Shown here piece after piece: positions 7,767-14,046 of a stretch of DNA of 15,218 bases. Location: assembly GCA_032117095.1 (NCBI GenBank), contig JAULZZ010000013.1:1-15218 (forward strand), read 5' to 3'. This DNA is from REEB470 sp032117095. Lineage in GTDB: Bacteria > Bacillota > Bacilli > Paenibacillales > YIM-B00363. Position numbers and translations under genes: made by a program. The notes beneath the pieces were generated by a model. That model made no database searches. It had not been told where the DNA came from and worked only from the letters and a program-made list of their open reading frames with translations. Positions within the stretch are counted from its first letter, which is position 1, and each line of letters opens with the position of its first letter.

Positions 7767-8741
7767 TTACTCCTCTGTGGCGACAGACGCTTTGGGCTTT
7801 GGATTGGTGCGTGGCAACAATTTGGCTACGTTGAGCGTACGGACAGGCGTCCATGTCGCTTCGTCTTGCGGGTCAAAATTTTCTAAGTACGTGATGACTT
7901 CCTTGGTAATGAGCGTCGGTGTCGATGCCCCAGAAGAGACGGCCACCGTCTGCACATGCACGAGCCACTGCGGGTCAATCTCCGTCACATTGGCCACGCG
8001 GTACGCTTTGACCCCAGCATTTTCTTCAGACACTTGGACGAGGCGGTTAGAGTTGTTGCTTTTGGGATCACCGACGACAATGACGACATCCGCTTGTTTC
8101 GCTTGGGTGGCCACTGCTTCTTGGCGTACTTGGGTGGCCAAACAAATTTCATTGTGTACTTCGGCATGCGGATACAGCTGGCATACCCGTTGAATGAGAT
8201 GACGAATGTCCCACTGACTCATCGTCGTTTGGTTTGTAACGACAATTTGTGACGTGGCCAAGTGGGCAGGCAACGCGTCAATTTCCGTCTCATGCTCGAT
8301 CAAATAAATGCGATTTGGGGCGACACCGAGCACCCCCTCGGGTTCGGGATGTCCGCGCTTGCCGATGTAGATCACTTCGTATCCCGCTGCGACTTTCGAG
8401 CGAATGAGGTCGTGTGTCTTCGTCACATCTGGACACGTCGCATCCACAACCGTCAGTCCTTTGGCGATCGCTTTTTGGCGCACTTCTGGCGACACGCCAT
8501 GTGCGGTAAAAATGACGGTGCCGTGCTCGATTTGTTCCAAAATTTCCAGCCGATTCGGTCCATCGAGCGTAATGACGCCTTCGCGCTCGAACGCTTCGGT
8601 CACGTGTGCATTGTGTACGATCATCCCCAAAATATAAATGGGCCGTGGCATCGCCGCATTTTGGGCGGTTTGTAACGCCATGACCATCGCATCGACCACC
8701 CCATAACAATATCCGCGTGGTGTAATCGGGATTACGTGCAT
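7767..8741 (-). CDS. ispH: 4-hydroxy-3-methylbut-2-enyl diphosphate reductase IspH
   Basis: IspH is the last enzyme of the MEP isoprenoid pathway and reduces HMBPP to isopentenyl and dimethylallyl diphosphate using a 4Fe-4S cluster. The 324-residue sequence follows Bacillus IspH along its whole length. The cluster cysteines are Cys12 (TPRGYCYGV), Cys103 (DATCPDVTKTH) and Cys200 (NEICLATQVRQEA). Substrate-binding motifs include HNAHV, FTAHGVSPEV, GHPEPEG (Glu135) and DPKSNNSNRL. I chose the ATG at 8741, preceded by GGAGAGGGAGTGGGG, because the protein then begins MHVIPITPRGYCYG like the Bacillus protein. An in-frame ATG at 8792 would add 17 residues and overlap the likely promoter. It heads a transcript with the two-component genes, an unusual partnership with no evident metabolic link. 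Confidence 0.97.
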   Translation of the reverse strand: MHVIPITPRGYCYGVVDAMVMALQTAQNAAMPRPIYILGMIVHNAHVTEAFEREGVITLDGPNRLEILEQIEHGTVIFTAHGVSPEVRQKAIAKGLTVVDATCPDVTKTHDLIRSKVAAGYEVIYIGKRGHPEPEGVLGVAPNRIYLIEHETEIDALPAHLATSQIVVTNQTTMSQWDIRHLIQRVCQLYPHAEVHNEICLATQVRQEAVATQAKQADVVIVVGDPKSNNSNRLVQVSEENAGVKAYRVANVTEIDPQWLVHVQTVAVSSGASTPTLITKEVITYLENFDPQDEATWTPVRTLNVAKLLPRTNPKPKASVATEE

Positions 8742-8775
8742 CGTCCCCACTCCCTCTCCAAAGACACTTTGCACC

Positions 8776-8804
8776 ATTGTACACCGTACCACTGCTTACG
8801 TCTA
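8776..8804 (-). promoter_or_regulatory. Probable sigma-A promoter of the ispH-two-component operon
   Basis: On the minus strand a -35 TAGACG (8799-8804, four of six consensus bases) and a -10 TACAAT (8776-8781, five of six) are 17 bp apart, just upstream of the ispH Shine-Dalgarno. The predicted start near 8770 gives a leader of about 30 nt. Confidence 0.55.
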
Positions 8805-8914
8805 ATCGGCAGGTGCTCACGGGGTACGTACGTGCGCATGGTGTATACGTCGTGCGCAATCTTATGCATCCATGCCTCTGTTTTGCACCACAAAGGTTCT
8901 ACAAATCACAAAAT

Positions 8915-8943
8915 TTGACAACGTTTTATTTTTTTGCTACCCT
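8915..8943 (+). promoter_or_regulatory. Possible plus-strand promoter upstream of repeat copy C
   Basis: A perfect -35 TTGACA (8915-8920) is followed after 17 bp by a poor -10 TACCCT. If used, the transcript would run through repeat copy C into the secreted-protein gene. A TATAAT at 9068-9073, formed by the right end of copy C plus flanking bases, is an alternative, but no -35 accompanies it. Confidence 0.35.
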
Positions 8944-8969
8944 GTTATTGTGGCTTGTTTGTTGCCGAA

Positions 8970-9070
8970 CACGAAACGCTGATTAAAAACATCGGTGCAG
9001 AGGGATCCCCTTTACGAGAAAAAGGGATTTTTAACCACTAGGATCGCTGTATTCAAATCGTGTTTCGTAT
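8970..9070 (+). repeat. Interspersed repeat, copy C (about 101 bp)
   Basis: This copy has imperfect ends (CACGAAACGCTGATT at the left, AAATCGTGTTTCGTAT at the right) and the shared blocks GATTAAAAAC, AGGGATCCCC, TTTTTAACCA and CTGTATTCAA. It is a few bases shorter than copies A and B through loss in the middle. It lies 55 bp upstream of the only plus-strand gene and has the opposite orientation to copy D on that gene's far side. Confidence 0.8.
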
Positions 9071-9125
9071 AATCTCTTGAACAACAAACCCGCTACAATA
9101 CGATTAAAAAAAGTGAGGGAACCAC

Positions 9126-10682
9126 ATGTGCCGTCTCTGGACTCATGAAGCACAACGTACGAAACATACAAAATTCATCTGCTTCCTCCTCCTCTTCTCG
9201 CTCGCAGGCACCCTCTTTGTCACCCCACCATCCGTTGAAGCACAGCCCACAACCATTGCACTCGTGGGCGCACCTGTTGCGATACCTCTCTTAGAAAAAA
9301 TAGTGACTGGGATCGGGATCGGATTCATACAGGCGGTCAACATGCTTTGCAACAAAAACCACAAAGATTTGCTCACTTGTGTATGGGAACAAGCAAAAAA
9401 GGCGAAAAACGAACTCGAAAAACACGCTTCCCCCCATGTATTTGAGCTGAAAAAGAAGTTTTATCCGTTTTGCCAGCAGAAATTAAAAGAGATCGGTTCT
9501 GCGCTCAGACACCATACACTGCCTACGGTGTGCGAACTGTTCAACGTCGAAAAAGAACACGTCATCCTCGACCTCGTGGCATGGATCAAATCCCGTTGCA
9601 CAGCGCCTGTTTCTCGGGCATGCCTCCAAAATATCCTGCGAAATAAAAACGATAAATCGAGGATAAAAATCACCAAACAACTCCAACGCCTAAAAATTTT
9701 GTTCCCCATGTTTGTAGACTTGTGCAAACGCCACCCCCAATTCACACGCCTCGTCTCCTCCGCCACATCGGACGAAGCCTGTGACCGCTTCGGCAAAGAT
9801 TTCTTTCCCACGACGAACACAGGCACAGCGCCACCAGGGAAAAACACGGGCACGGGGAAAACTCCACCAAAAAAGGCAAGTACCACGCCCAATGGAAATG
9901 GAAACGGAGCGAATCCGCCAAACCATGAAAACAGCCCAACCGCAGCACAAATGCTAGAGATTTCCCAAAAAGTGGACGAACTGTATGAAAAACAACGCCA
10001 GCGTCTCGACACGCTGCATGCTATCCTTAAAAGAATTGAGGATCATCTAAAACGGAAACTATCTACGGAAGAATATGTTCGGTTACTCGCCTTAAAAAAA
10101 ATATATACCGCAGAACGTGACCACATTGAACAAGATCGGGCACAATTGGTTTCGAAAATGAGTATATTGAATCAACGTACATCCCCAACACCACAAAGAA
10201 AACTTGTACGCACGCCCAAGACGAATGGGGTTTCTTTGCCTAATCAGACGTTCATCCCTGCGCATGCGCAAAAAACAACCACTCAACTCATCATGGAAAT
10301 ACTAGCAGACATCGCAACATTTGCCCGTGTACTCACCGAAAGATTCGAAAATCGTCCCGCCGAAGAAATAGAAATCATCAAAGAATATATAAGATGGAAA
10401 TTATTGCAAGAAAATACGTTGGAAAAACTGCGCAAAAACGATGCGATTATTGAGAAGTTAAATCCAAATACCGTAGAAAAAGAAAAAAAACTAATTTCCA
10501 TGAAAAAAGAGAAAATTACACAGGCTGCTGGAATAATAGAAAAAGAAATCAATGCTTATTTTAAGATGTATAGAACAAACCCGAAAAAAGCAAGAGAAGC
10601 GATTAAAAATTTAGAAAAAATGTTCGCGACACACGAAGCACTAGCACAAAAGATCAGACTTTACGAAGTACTCGATCCCTAA
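9126..10682 (+). CDS. Secreted cysteine-rich coiled-coil protein of unknown function
   Basis: I do not recognise this 518-residue protein. Residues 1-39 form a signal peptide: basic start, hydrophobic core around 17-32, likely cut after VEA. Residues 40-225 hold all eight mature cysteines (75, 85, 116, 136, 158, 166, 200, 219), enough for four disulfides, which is uncommon in secreted Bacilli proteins. Residues 228-272 are a low-complexity linker rich in Gly, Thr, Pro and Asn. Residues 275-350 and about 385-515 are charged and helical, likely coiled coil, separated by a second Pro/Thr-rich linker. The start follows GTGAGGG at 7 nt. The gene is alone on the plus strand, flanked by repeat copies C and D, and its 3' third is clearly AT-rich (lysine AAA and glutamate GAA codons), hinting at acquisition. 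A structural or surface-binding role is only a guess. I see no terminator just after it. Confidence 0.8.
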   Translation: MCRLWTHEAQRTKHTKFICFLLLFSLAGTLFVTPPSVEAQPTTIALVGAPVAIPLLEKIVTGIGIGFIQAVNMLCNKNHKDLLTCVWEQAKKAKNELEKHASPHVFELKKKFYPFCQQKLKEIGSALRHHTLPTVCELFNVEKEHVILDLVAWIKSRCTAPVSRACLQNILRNKNDKSRIKITKQLQRLKILFPMFVDLCKRHPQFTRLVSSATSDEACDRFGKDFFPTTNTGTAPPGKNTGTGKTPPKKASTTPNGNGNGANPPNHENSPTAAQMLEISQKVDELYEKQRQRLDTLHAILKRIEDHLKRKLSTEEYVRLLALKKIYTAERDHIEQDRAQLVSKMSILNQRTSPTPQRKLVRTPKTNGVSLPNQTFIPAHAQKTTTQLIMEILADIATFARVLTERFENRPAEEIEIIKEYIRWKLLQENTLEKLRKNDAIIEKLNPNTVEKEKKLISMKKEKITQAAGIIEKEINAYFKMYRTNPKKAREAIKNLEKMFATHEALAQKIRLYEVLDP

Positions 10683-10889
10683 CGCTGTGACGATTTGCTC
10701 AGTGACACGCAACCCCCAAAAACAACCACAACATCGCCCTCCATCCCCTACCCTACGCCGACGTTCAAGTCTTGCGATCGAAATTAATTCGTTGCACATC
10801 CCACGCAATGAGATTGCCTCTGTCTCCCACAGCACTTTTTTGTGCACGTCTACGGGATCGTCATGTGTGGTTCGTCTACTTGTGTCCAT
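10641..10889 (-). CDS. Doubtful small ORF, 82 residues
   Basis: An ATG at 10889 follows GAGGGAAGG and opens an 82-residue frame that begins MDTSRRTTHDDPVDVHKK and contains an arginine cluster (RLERRRR). No family is recognised. Its last 42 bases overlap the end of the convergent plus-strand gene, and it starts 30 nt after the likely htrA terminator, so it would need its own promoter, which I could not find. It may be chance; it is the only candidate coding sequence in the 430-nt gap between the secreted-protein gene and htrA. Confidence 0.2.
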   Translation of the reverse strand: MDTSRRTTHDDPVDVHKKVLWETEAISLRGMCNELISIARLERRRRVGDGGRCCGCFWGLRVTEQIVTALGIEYFVKSDLLC

Positions 10890-10918
10890 GACGCCTTCCC
10901 TCATTCCTCAGCCGATGC

Positions 10919-10963
10919 TAAAAAGCAAAAAATCCAGTTTGATGAAAAATTCGTCAAACTGGA
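10919..10963 (-). terminator. Intrinsic terminator, probably of htrA
   Basis: TCCAGTTTGA (10933-10942) and TCAAACTGGA (10954-10963) form a perfect 10-bp stem with an 11-nt loop. On the minus strand this is followed by TTTTTTGCTTTT. It lies about 150 nt after the htrA stop, with repeat copy D between, so an htrA mRNA would carry the truncated repeat in its 3' untranslated region. Confidence 0.8.
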
Positions 10964-11011
10964 CGTTGGACTACGTTTCCAACTTTCATGCATGGTTTCT
11001 TCGCATGCGTA

Positions 11012-11077
11012 ATGCGAAACACGGTTTGAATACAAGAATCCGATTGGTTAAAAATTACTGTGCTTTCTCGTAAAAGG
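11012..11077 (-). repeat. Interspersed repeat, copy D (truncated half copy, reverse orientation)
   Basis: About 64 bases align to copy A with roughly six mismatches and one gap. They run from the CGAAACACG end through GGTTAAAAAT and CTGTGCTTTCTCGTAAAA, then the match stops abruptly. The other half and its terminal inverted repeat are missing, so this is a deletion remnant between the htrA stop and its terminator. Confidence 0.8.
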
Positions 11078-11112
11078 AATCGCTCCGCTGTGTGTGTGCG
11101 TACACTTGCACA

Positions 11113-12522
11113 CTATTTTTTCTTTTGTGTATTCATGTCCCCAATGGCGACGGTGATCGTCAATTTATCCTTATTGCGCAACACGTTGAACACCATCTTG
11201 TCTCCTGGCTTCTTCTTGCCTACCGCTTTTTGTAGGTCGTTGGCATTTTTGATCGGTGCTCCGTCGGCAGCCGTGACGACATCATACACTTGTAATCCGG
11301 CTTTGTAGGCAGGAGATCCGAACATGACTTCGTTAATAAACGCCCCATCTTTGCTGGATAATCCCAAATCTTTCATGTATTCATCTGGAATGTCGCTCAT
11401 CCGTACCCCGATATACGGACGCGGAATGGGCTTGTTTGCTTTGAGCGATTCTAGCATCCCACTAATCGTACTCGTAGGAATCGCAAACCCGATGCCTTGG
11501 GCTTGTGCATTCACCGCCGTATTGATGCCGATCACTTCTCCTTTTACGTTTAATAACGGCCCTCCAGAATTCCCAGGGTTAATCGAAGCATCCGTTTGGA
11601 GCAACGTTTGGTACCGTCTCGTGCCATCCCGATCAGGAATATTGATTTGTCGTTCCTTGGCAGACAACACGCCAACCGTCACCGTATGGTCAAACTCATA
11701 GGGGTTGCCGATGGCAATCACCCAGTCCCCTACGTTGATTTTGTCAGAGCTCGCAAGGGGCAAGACGGGAAATGCACTCGTCCCCTCAATTTTAAGGACA
11801 GCCAAGTCACTTTCGTACGCAGTACCCAACACTTTTGCTTTATACGCATCTTTGCGACCGGAAACGACGACACGCACTTCGTCTGCCCCGTGGATCACGT
11901 GTTCATTCGTCAAAATGTACCCTTTTGCATCAAAGAAGAAACCCGACCCCGAGCCGACTTGTGCCAAGTCACCTTCCGTGCCGTTTGGTTTTGGCTCTGT
12001 TTCGGGAAATTCAAAATAATCTCCAAAAAACTCCTTAAACCAGTCTTGGGAAAGTCCCCCTGATCGGGAAGCAGACTTTGCGTACGTCTCAATTTTTACG
12101 ACTGCGGGCGAAGCGACTTCGACAAGTTGCGCAATCGTGTTGGGACGAATGACATCAGCAGCCGTCGTGATTTCCCCCCCACCCCCATTGCGCAAAGCGA
12201 CCGTCTCCACCGTATTGGATGAGCCGACGTTGTCATTGCCTGCCTGCGTAGAAAACAAGTTCATCCGATCGCTAACAAACATCAAACTCCCCACGACAAC
12301 GGCTCCTGCCAAAAACGAAGTAAACACCGCACGAAAAGACGTATTTCCTGCATGTTTGGTACGTCGACTCACCGTCCACTGCGGACGTCCTGATTCGCTC
12401 ACAGGAGCAGGGGGGCGGCGTATGTCTGCCTCTGTCGCAGACTCCACCTCATCGTCTCCCCGCGTGTGTGGTGCAGGATATCCATAGTAATTGTAACCGT
12501 CTTTTTCCCGTTGCTCGTCCAT
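11113..12522 (-). CDS. htrA: HtrA/DegP-family membrane-anchored serine protease
   Basis: This 469-residue protein has a cytoplasmic acidic N-terminus (1-62), one membrane span (about 65-84) and an extracytoplasmic trypsin-like protease domain (about 125-365). The catalytic triad is His208 (TNEHVIHG), Asp239 (ESDLAVLKI) and Ser319 (DASINPGNSGGPL). A single PDZ domain (about 369-460) begins PYIGVRMSDIP and binds unfolded C-termini. This is the architecture of Bacillus HtrA, HtrB and HtrC, which degrade or refold misfolded exported proteins and are induced by secretion or heat stress. The start follows GGGGAGG at 7 nt. It lies 78 nt after the yugN-like gene but has its own -10 and three phased repeats (12566-12597), suggesting two-component control as with CssRS in B. 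subtilis, although the repeats do not match the CssR box. Which of the three paralogues it is cannot be decided here. Confidence 0.95.
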   Translation of the reverse strand: MDEQREKDGYNYYGYPAPHTRGDDEVESATEADIRRPPAPVSESGRPQWTVSRRTKHAGNTSFRAVFTSFLAGAVVVGSLMFVSDRMNLFSTQAGNDNVGSSNTVETVALRNGGGGEITTAADVIRPNTIAQLVEVASPAVVKIETYAKSASRSGGLSQDWFKEFFGDYFEFPETEPKPNGTEGDLAQVGSGSGFFFDAKGYILTNEHVIHGADEVRVVVSGRKDAYKAKVLGTAYESDLAVLKIEGTSAFPVLPLASSDKINVGDWVIAIGNPYEFDHTVTVGVLSAKERQINIPDRDGTRRYQTLLQTDASINPGNSGGPLLNVKGEVIGINTAVNAQAQGIGFAIPTSTISGMLESLKANKPIPRPYIGVRMSDIPDEYMKDLGLSSKDGAFINEVMFGSPAYKAGLQVYDVVTAADGAPIKNANDLQKAVGKKKPGDKMVFNVLRNKDKLTITVAIGDMNTQKKK

Positions 12523-12551
12523 CTTGATTCCTCCCCGTTTGTAATACCATC

Positions 12552-12597
12552 ATTATCGGTTATCAACCTTAAAATCACCTTAAAATTACCTAAAATT
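12552..12597 (-). promoter_or_regulatory. htrA promoter with three 11-bp phased direct repeats
   Basis: Read on the plus strand, ACCTTAAAAT occurs at 12566 and 12577, and a close variant ACCTAAAATT at 12588, so the spacing is exactly 11 bp. A -10 GATAAT lies at 12552-12557 on the minus strand. The -35 position (about 12575-12580) has no consensus and falls inside the repeats. This arrangement is typical of promoters activated by OmpR/PhoB-type regulators bound at the -35. Which regulator binds is unknown. Confidence 0.6.
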
Positions 12598-12600
12598 ATG

Positions 12601-13008
12601 CTAAAGGATTGCTTTTTCCACTTTTTGCAACCCGATCATCGCCTGATGCTGGTGCACATGGGAAACCGTACCATCCGCCTCTTTGGGCGACTGAAACTGA
12701 TCCATCAAAGCGCCGAGCAGGCGCACTTTTGCCTGCGCATCCGTCCCCGTCTCATACACGTGACACAACACAAACGGTTGACCGAAACGAATCGTCGTGT
12801 GCATATCGGCTGCTTCATCGAGTTCCCCTTCCATCACCGTAAACGGCAACCGCAACCATACCATGCGTGATGCATCCAATGCGTGGTCGAAAAACCCGTG
12901 CTCATACGTCCATTGCCCACCCAACACAAACCCGAGCGTATGCAACGTTCGTTTGACTTCAAGATAATTGGCCTCTCGTCCCTCCAGCCTACTATGCAAT
13001 GCAAGCAT
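12601..13008 (-). CDS. yugN: YugN-like family protein
   Basis: The 135-residue protein resembles Bacillus YugN in length and pattern. It has an N-terminal helical segment, then LHTLGFVLGGQWTYEHGFFD, then a beta-rich middle (WLRLPFTVMEGELDE, IRFGQPFVLCHVYE) and a C-terminal helix. The molecular function of the family is unknown, and no signal peptide or membrane segment is present. The ATG at 13008 follows AGGGAG and begins MLALHSRLEG as family members do; an in-frame ATG at 13059 would put its first codons inside the upstream terminator hairpin. No promoter is evident between that terminator and the start, so expression may depend on read-through from the structured leader. Confidence 0.75.
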   Translation of the reverse strand: MLALHSRLEGREANYLEVKRTLHTLGFVLGGQWTYEHGFFDHALDASRMVWLRLPFTVMEGELDEAADMHTTIRFGQPFVLCHVYETGTDAQAKVRLLGALMDQFQSPKEADGTVSHVHQHQAMIGLQKVEKAIL

Positions 13009-13040
13009 CGGCTTCACTCCCTTTTCAAAAATAATGCGTA

Positions 13041-13082
13041 TAAAACAGACGCACACCACTTCTAACGAAAGAAGTGGTGTGC
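13041..13082 (-). terminator. Strong intrinsic terminator 5' of yugN
   Basis: GCACACCACTTCT (13051-13063) and AGAAGTGGTGTGC (13070-13082) form a perfect 13-bp stem with a 6-nt loop. On the minus strand it is followed by GTCTGTTTTA. It lies between the SASP-like gene and yugN, so it either ends the SASP or RNA transcript or attenuates yugN. Confidence 0.75.
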
Positions 13083-13109
13083 CCGTTGCGCCACAAACCG
13101 TTCGATTAC

Positions 13110-13237
13110 ACGAATCAGGATTCGAACCATATACACCGCAGAAAGGCTACCTCCACGCCTTTTCGCCTCGGTTAACCCGCCTTTTTCTTTCCTGCAAAAG
13201 GCATCCGCTGTGTATATGTTTTCCATATGTGATTCGT
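13110..13237 (-). ncRNA. Unidentified structured RNA between the SASP-like gene and yugN
   Basis: On the minus strand, ACGAATCA (13230-13237) pairs perfectly with TGATTCGT (13110-13117), and inside it CATATACAC (13210-13218) pairs perfectly with GTGTATATG (13128-13136). The enclosed 73 nt contain further complementary blocks (GCCTTTT with AAAAGGC, AAAAGGC with GCCTTTC) that could form a branched or pseudoknotted core. A 13-bp terminator follows 28 nt later. A TAATAC at the SASP stop could be a -10, but no -35 is clear. It may be a riboswitch-like leader of yugN, a small RNA, or the SASP 3' untranslated region. I compared it from memory with common riboswitches, SRP RNA, tmRNA and 6S RNA and found no match. 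Confidence 0.45.
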
Positions 13238-13238
13238 A

Positions 13239-13388
13239 TTAGCTGTTCGAATTCGTTTGTGTCGTTTTTTTGTCTGCATCTGTTTTTATTTTTCCATTGC
13301 TGTCTTTGCGTACCGTTTCTTCGGCGAACTCCGCATTGTACTTGTTCGGTACGTCCTGCGGATTGGTGTTGGATTTGCTTTTGGTCAT
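13239..13388 (-). CDS. Small gamma-type SASP-like spore protein (49 residues)
   Basis: This hydrophilic protein of 49 residues begins MTKSKSNTNPQDVPNKYNAE and is rich in Lys, Asn, Thr and Ser, with no cysteine or tryptophan. The segment NPQDVPNKYNAEFAEET resembles the gamma-type small acid-soluble spore protein unit (NAQQVRKQN, then QFGTEFASET), whose EFASE core is the germination-protease site. Gamma SASPs act as an amino-acid store in the spore. Only one unit is present, whereas B. subtilis SspE has a longer repeated form, so the assignment is tentative. The start at 13388 follows an excellent GGAGGTGA at good spacing; an in-frame ATG at 13445 would lie upstream of that site. A possible sigma-G promoter (CCATG, 18 bp, CATACTG on the minus strand, 13466-13495) lies upstream, which would fit late forespore expression. 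Confidence 0.5.
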   Translation of the reverse strand: MTKSKSNTNPQDVPNKYNAEFAEETVRKDSNGKIKTDADKKTTQTNSNS

Positions 13389-13513
13389 GGTGTTGTCACC
13401 TCCACGACCGTAGTATATCCACACAGCCATGCGGGCAATCGCCAAACCAATTGGAAAATATCGGGCAGTATGCGCTGTGGCCTATGTTCTCATGGGCATC
13501 TGGATACGATAGC

Positions 13514-13654
13514 GACTTGTAAAAAATCACCTTGCCGTAAAAAATCTCTTTTTTTCACTTCTGGGCACCTCTATAAACCGATTTGTAAAAAATCACCTTT
13601 GTAGTAAACAAACGTTTTTTTATGTCTATGCGTGCGATGCGCTTTGAGGTGCCC
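13514..13654. repeat. Cluster of short direct and inverted repeats upstream of the SASP-like gene
   Basis: GACTTGTAAAAAATCACCTT (13514-13533) recurs with one change at 13580-13599, exactly 66 bp away, and the core GTAAAAAATC occurs a third time at 13537-13546. Overlapping this, GGGCACCTC (13563-13571) is the exact inverse of GAGGTGCCC (13646-13654), and TTATGTCTAT occurs near 13619 and again at 13655. The region is noncoding and leads into repeat copy E. Its function is unknown. Confidence 0.6.
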
Positions 13655-13662
13655 TTATGTCT

Positions 13663-13776
13663 ATACTAATACTAATACTAATACTAAACACTGATTAAAA
13701 ACGTCCATATCAAGGACCCCATTTACACATAATTCTTGACGCTCCCAATTTCCTATATTCAATCCGTGTTTTTTGT
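13663..13776 (+). repeat. Interspersed repeat, copy E, with fourfold ATACTA at its left tip
   Basis: The element proper (13681-13776) begins ATACTAAACACTGATTAAAA, identical to copy B through AAAAACGTCCATA, and ends CCGTGTTTTTTGTG. The right half is more diverged and about 9 bp shorter. The first six bases, ATACTA, are present four times in tandem (13663-13686), an expansion not seen at the other copies. The element lies just downstream of the DUF1703 gene fragment. Confidence 0.8.
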
Positions 13777-13825
13777 GAGACATCATTTTACACGTTTCAT
13801 CCGACTATATTGGTTTTTAAAACCC

Positions 13826-14008
13826 TTACACAGCGTGATGCTGCTTGTAGGAAAGAAGAAGGATTTTTATTGGTATCGTTTGGATTTCAGACAAAGTGCA
13901 CCGGCGCAAGTCGACCATTTCCCGAATAAACAAACTTTTGTCCACGTAGTAACTGTTGTTTTGTTGGAACTTCTGAAAATCACTGATCCCGATAAAGATC
14001 TCTTTCAT
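13826..14008 (-). pseudogene. N-terminal fragment of a DUF1703-type (AAA-ATPase-like) gene
   Basis: The first 34 or so residues (MKEIFIGISDFQKF, then NNSYYVDKSLFIREMVD) match the N-terminal signature of AAA-ATPase-like/PD-(D/E)XK nuclease proteins. The sequence then departs from the family and stops at residue 60, before the Walker A segment (usually RPRRFGKT) that should follow. KILLLS near residue 50 may be a relic of the strand before Walker A. The start and its GGGAGG/AGGAG Shine-Dalgarno are intact, 38 nt after the stop of the long family member, so this looks like a second, truncated copy. Repeat copy E lies 50 bp beyond. A short functional protein is possible but less likely. Confidence 0.65.
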
Positions 14009-14046
14009 CCGTGCTCCTCCCTCCCTTTCCCATACTCCCCCCTTTC

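Noticed and set aside
7507..8193. Plus-strand open frame of 228 codons opposite the regulator and ispH
   Set aside because: It spans the antisense of two conserved genes, with a Ser/Thr-rich composition and no domain.
9068..9073. TATAAT at the right tip of repeat copy C
   Set aside because: No -35 lies at 16-18 bp, and the base run arises from the repeat end plus flank; kept only as an alternative for the secreted-protein gene.
10687..11073. Plus-strand 128-codon frame just after the secreted-protein gene
   Set aside because: It passes through a terminator hairpin and repeat copy D, starts 4 nt after the previous stop without a good ribosome site, and has low-information sequence.
13105..13130. 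TTCGAATC on the minus strand looks like a tRNA T-loop
   Set aside because: The T-stem does not pair (two mismatches in five), and no D-arm or anticodon arm can be drawn; it fits better in the nested stem structure.
13563..13686. Possible CRISPR-like array from the short repeats
   Set aside because: The repeats are unequal in type and spacing, the hexamers are contiguous, and there are no unique spacers or cas genes.
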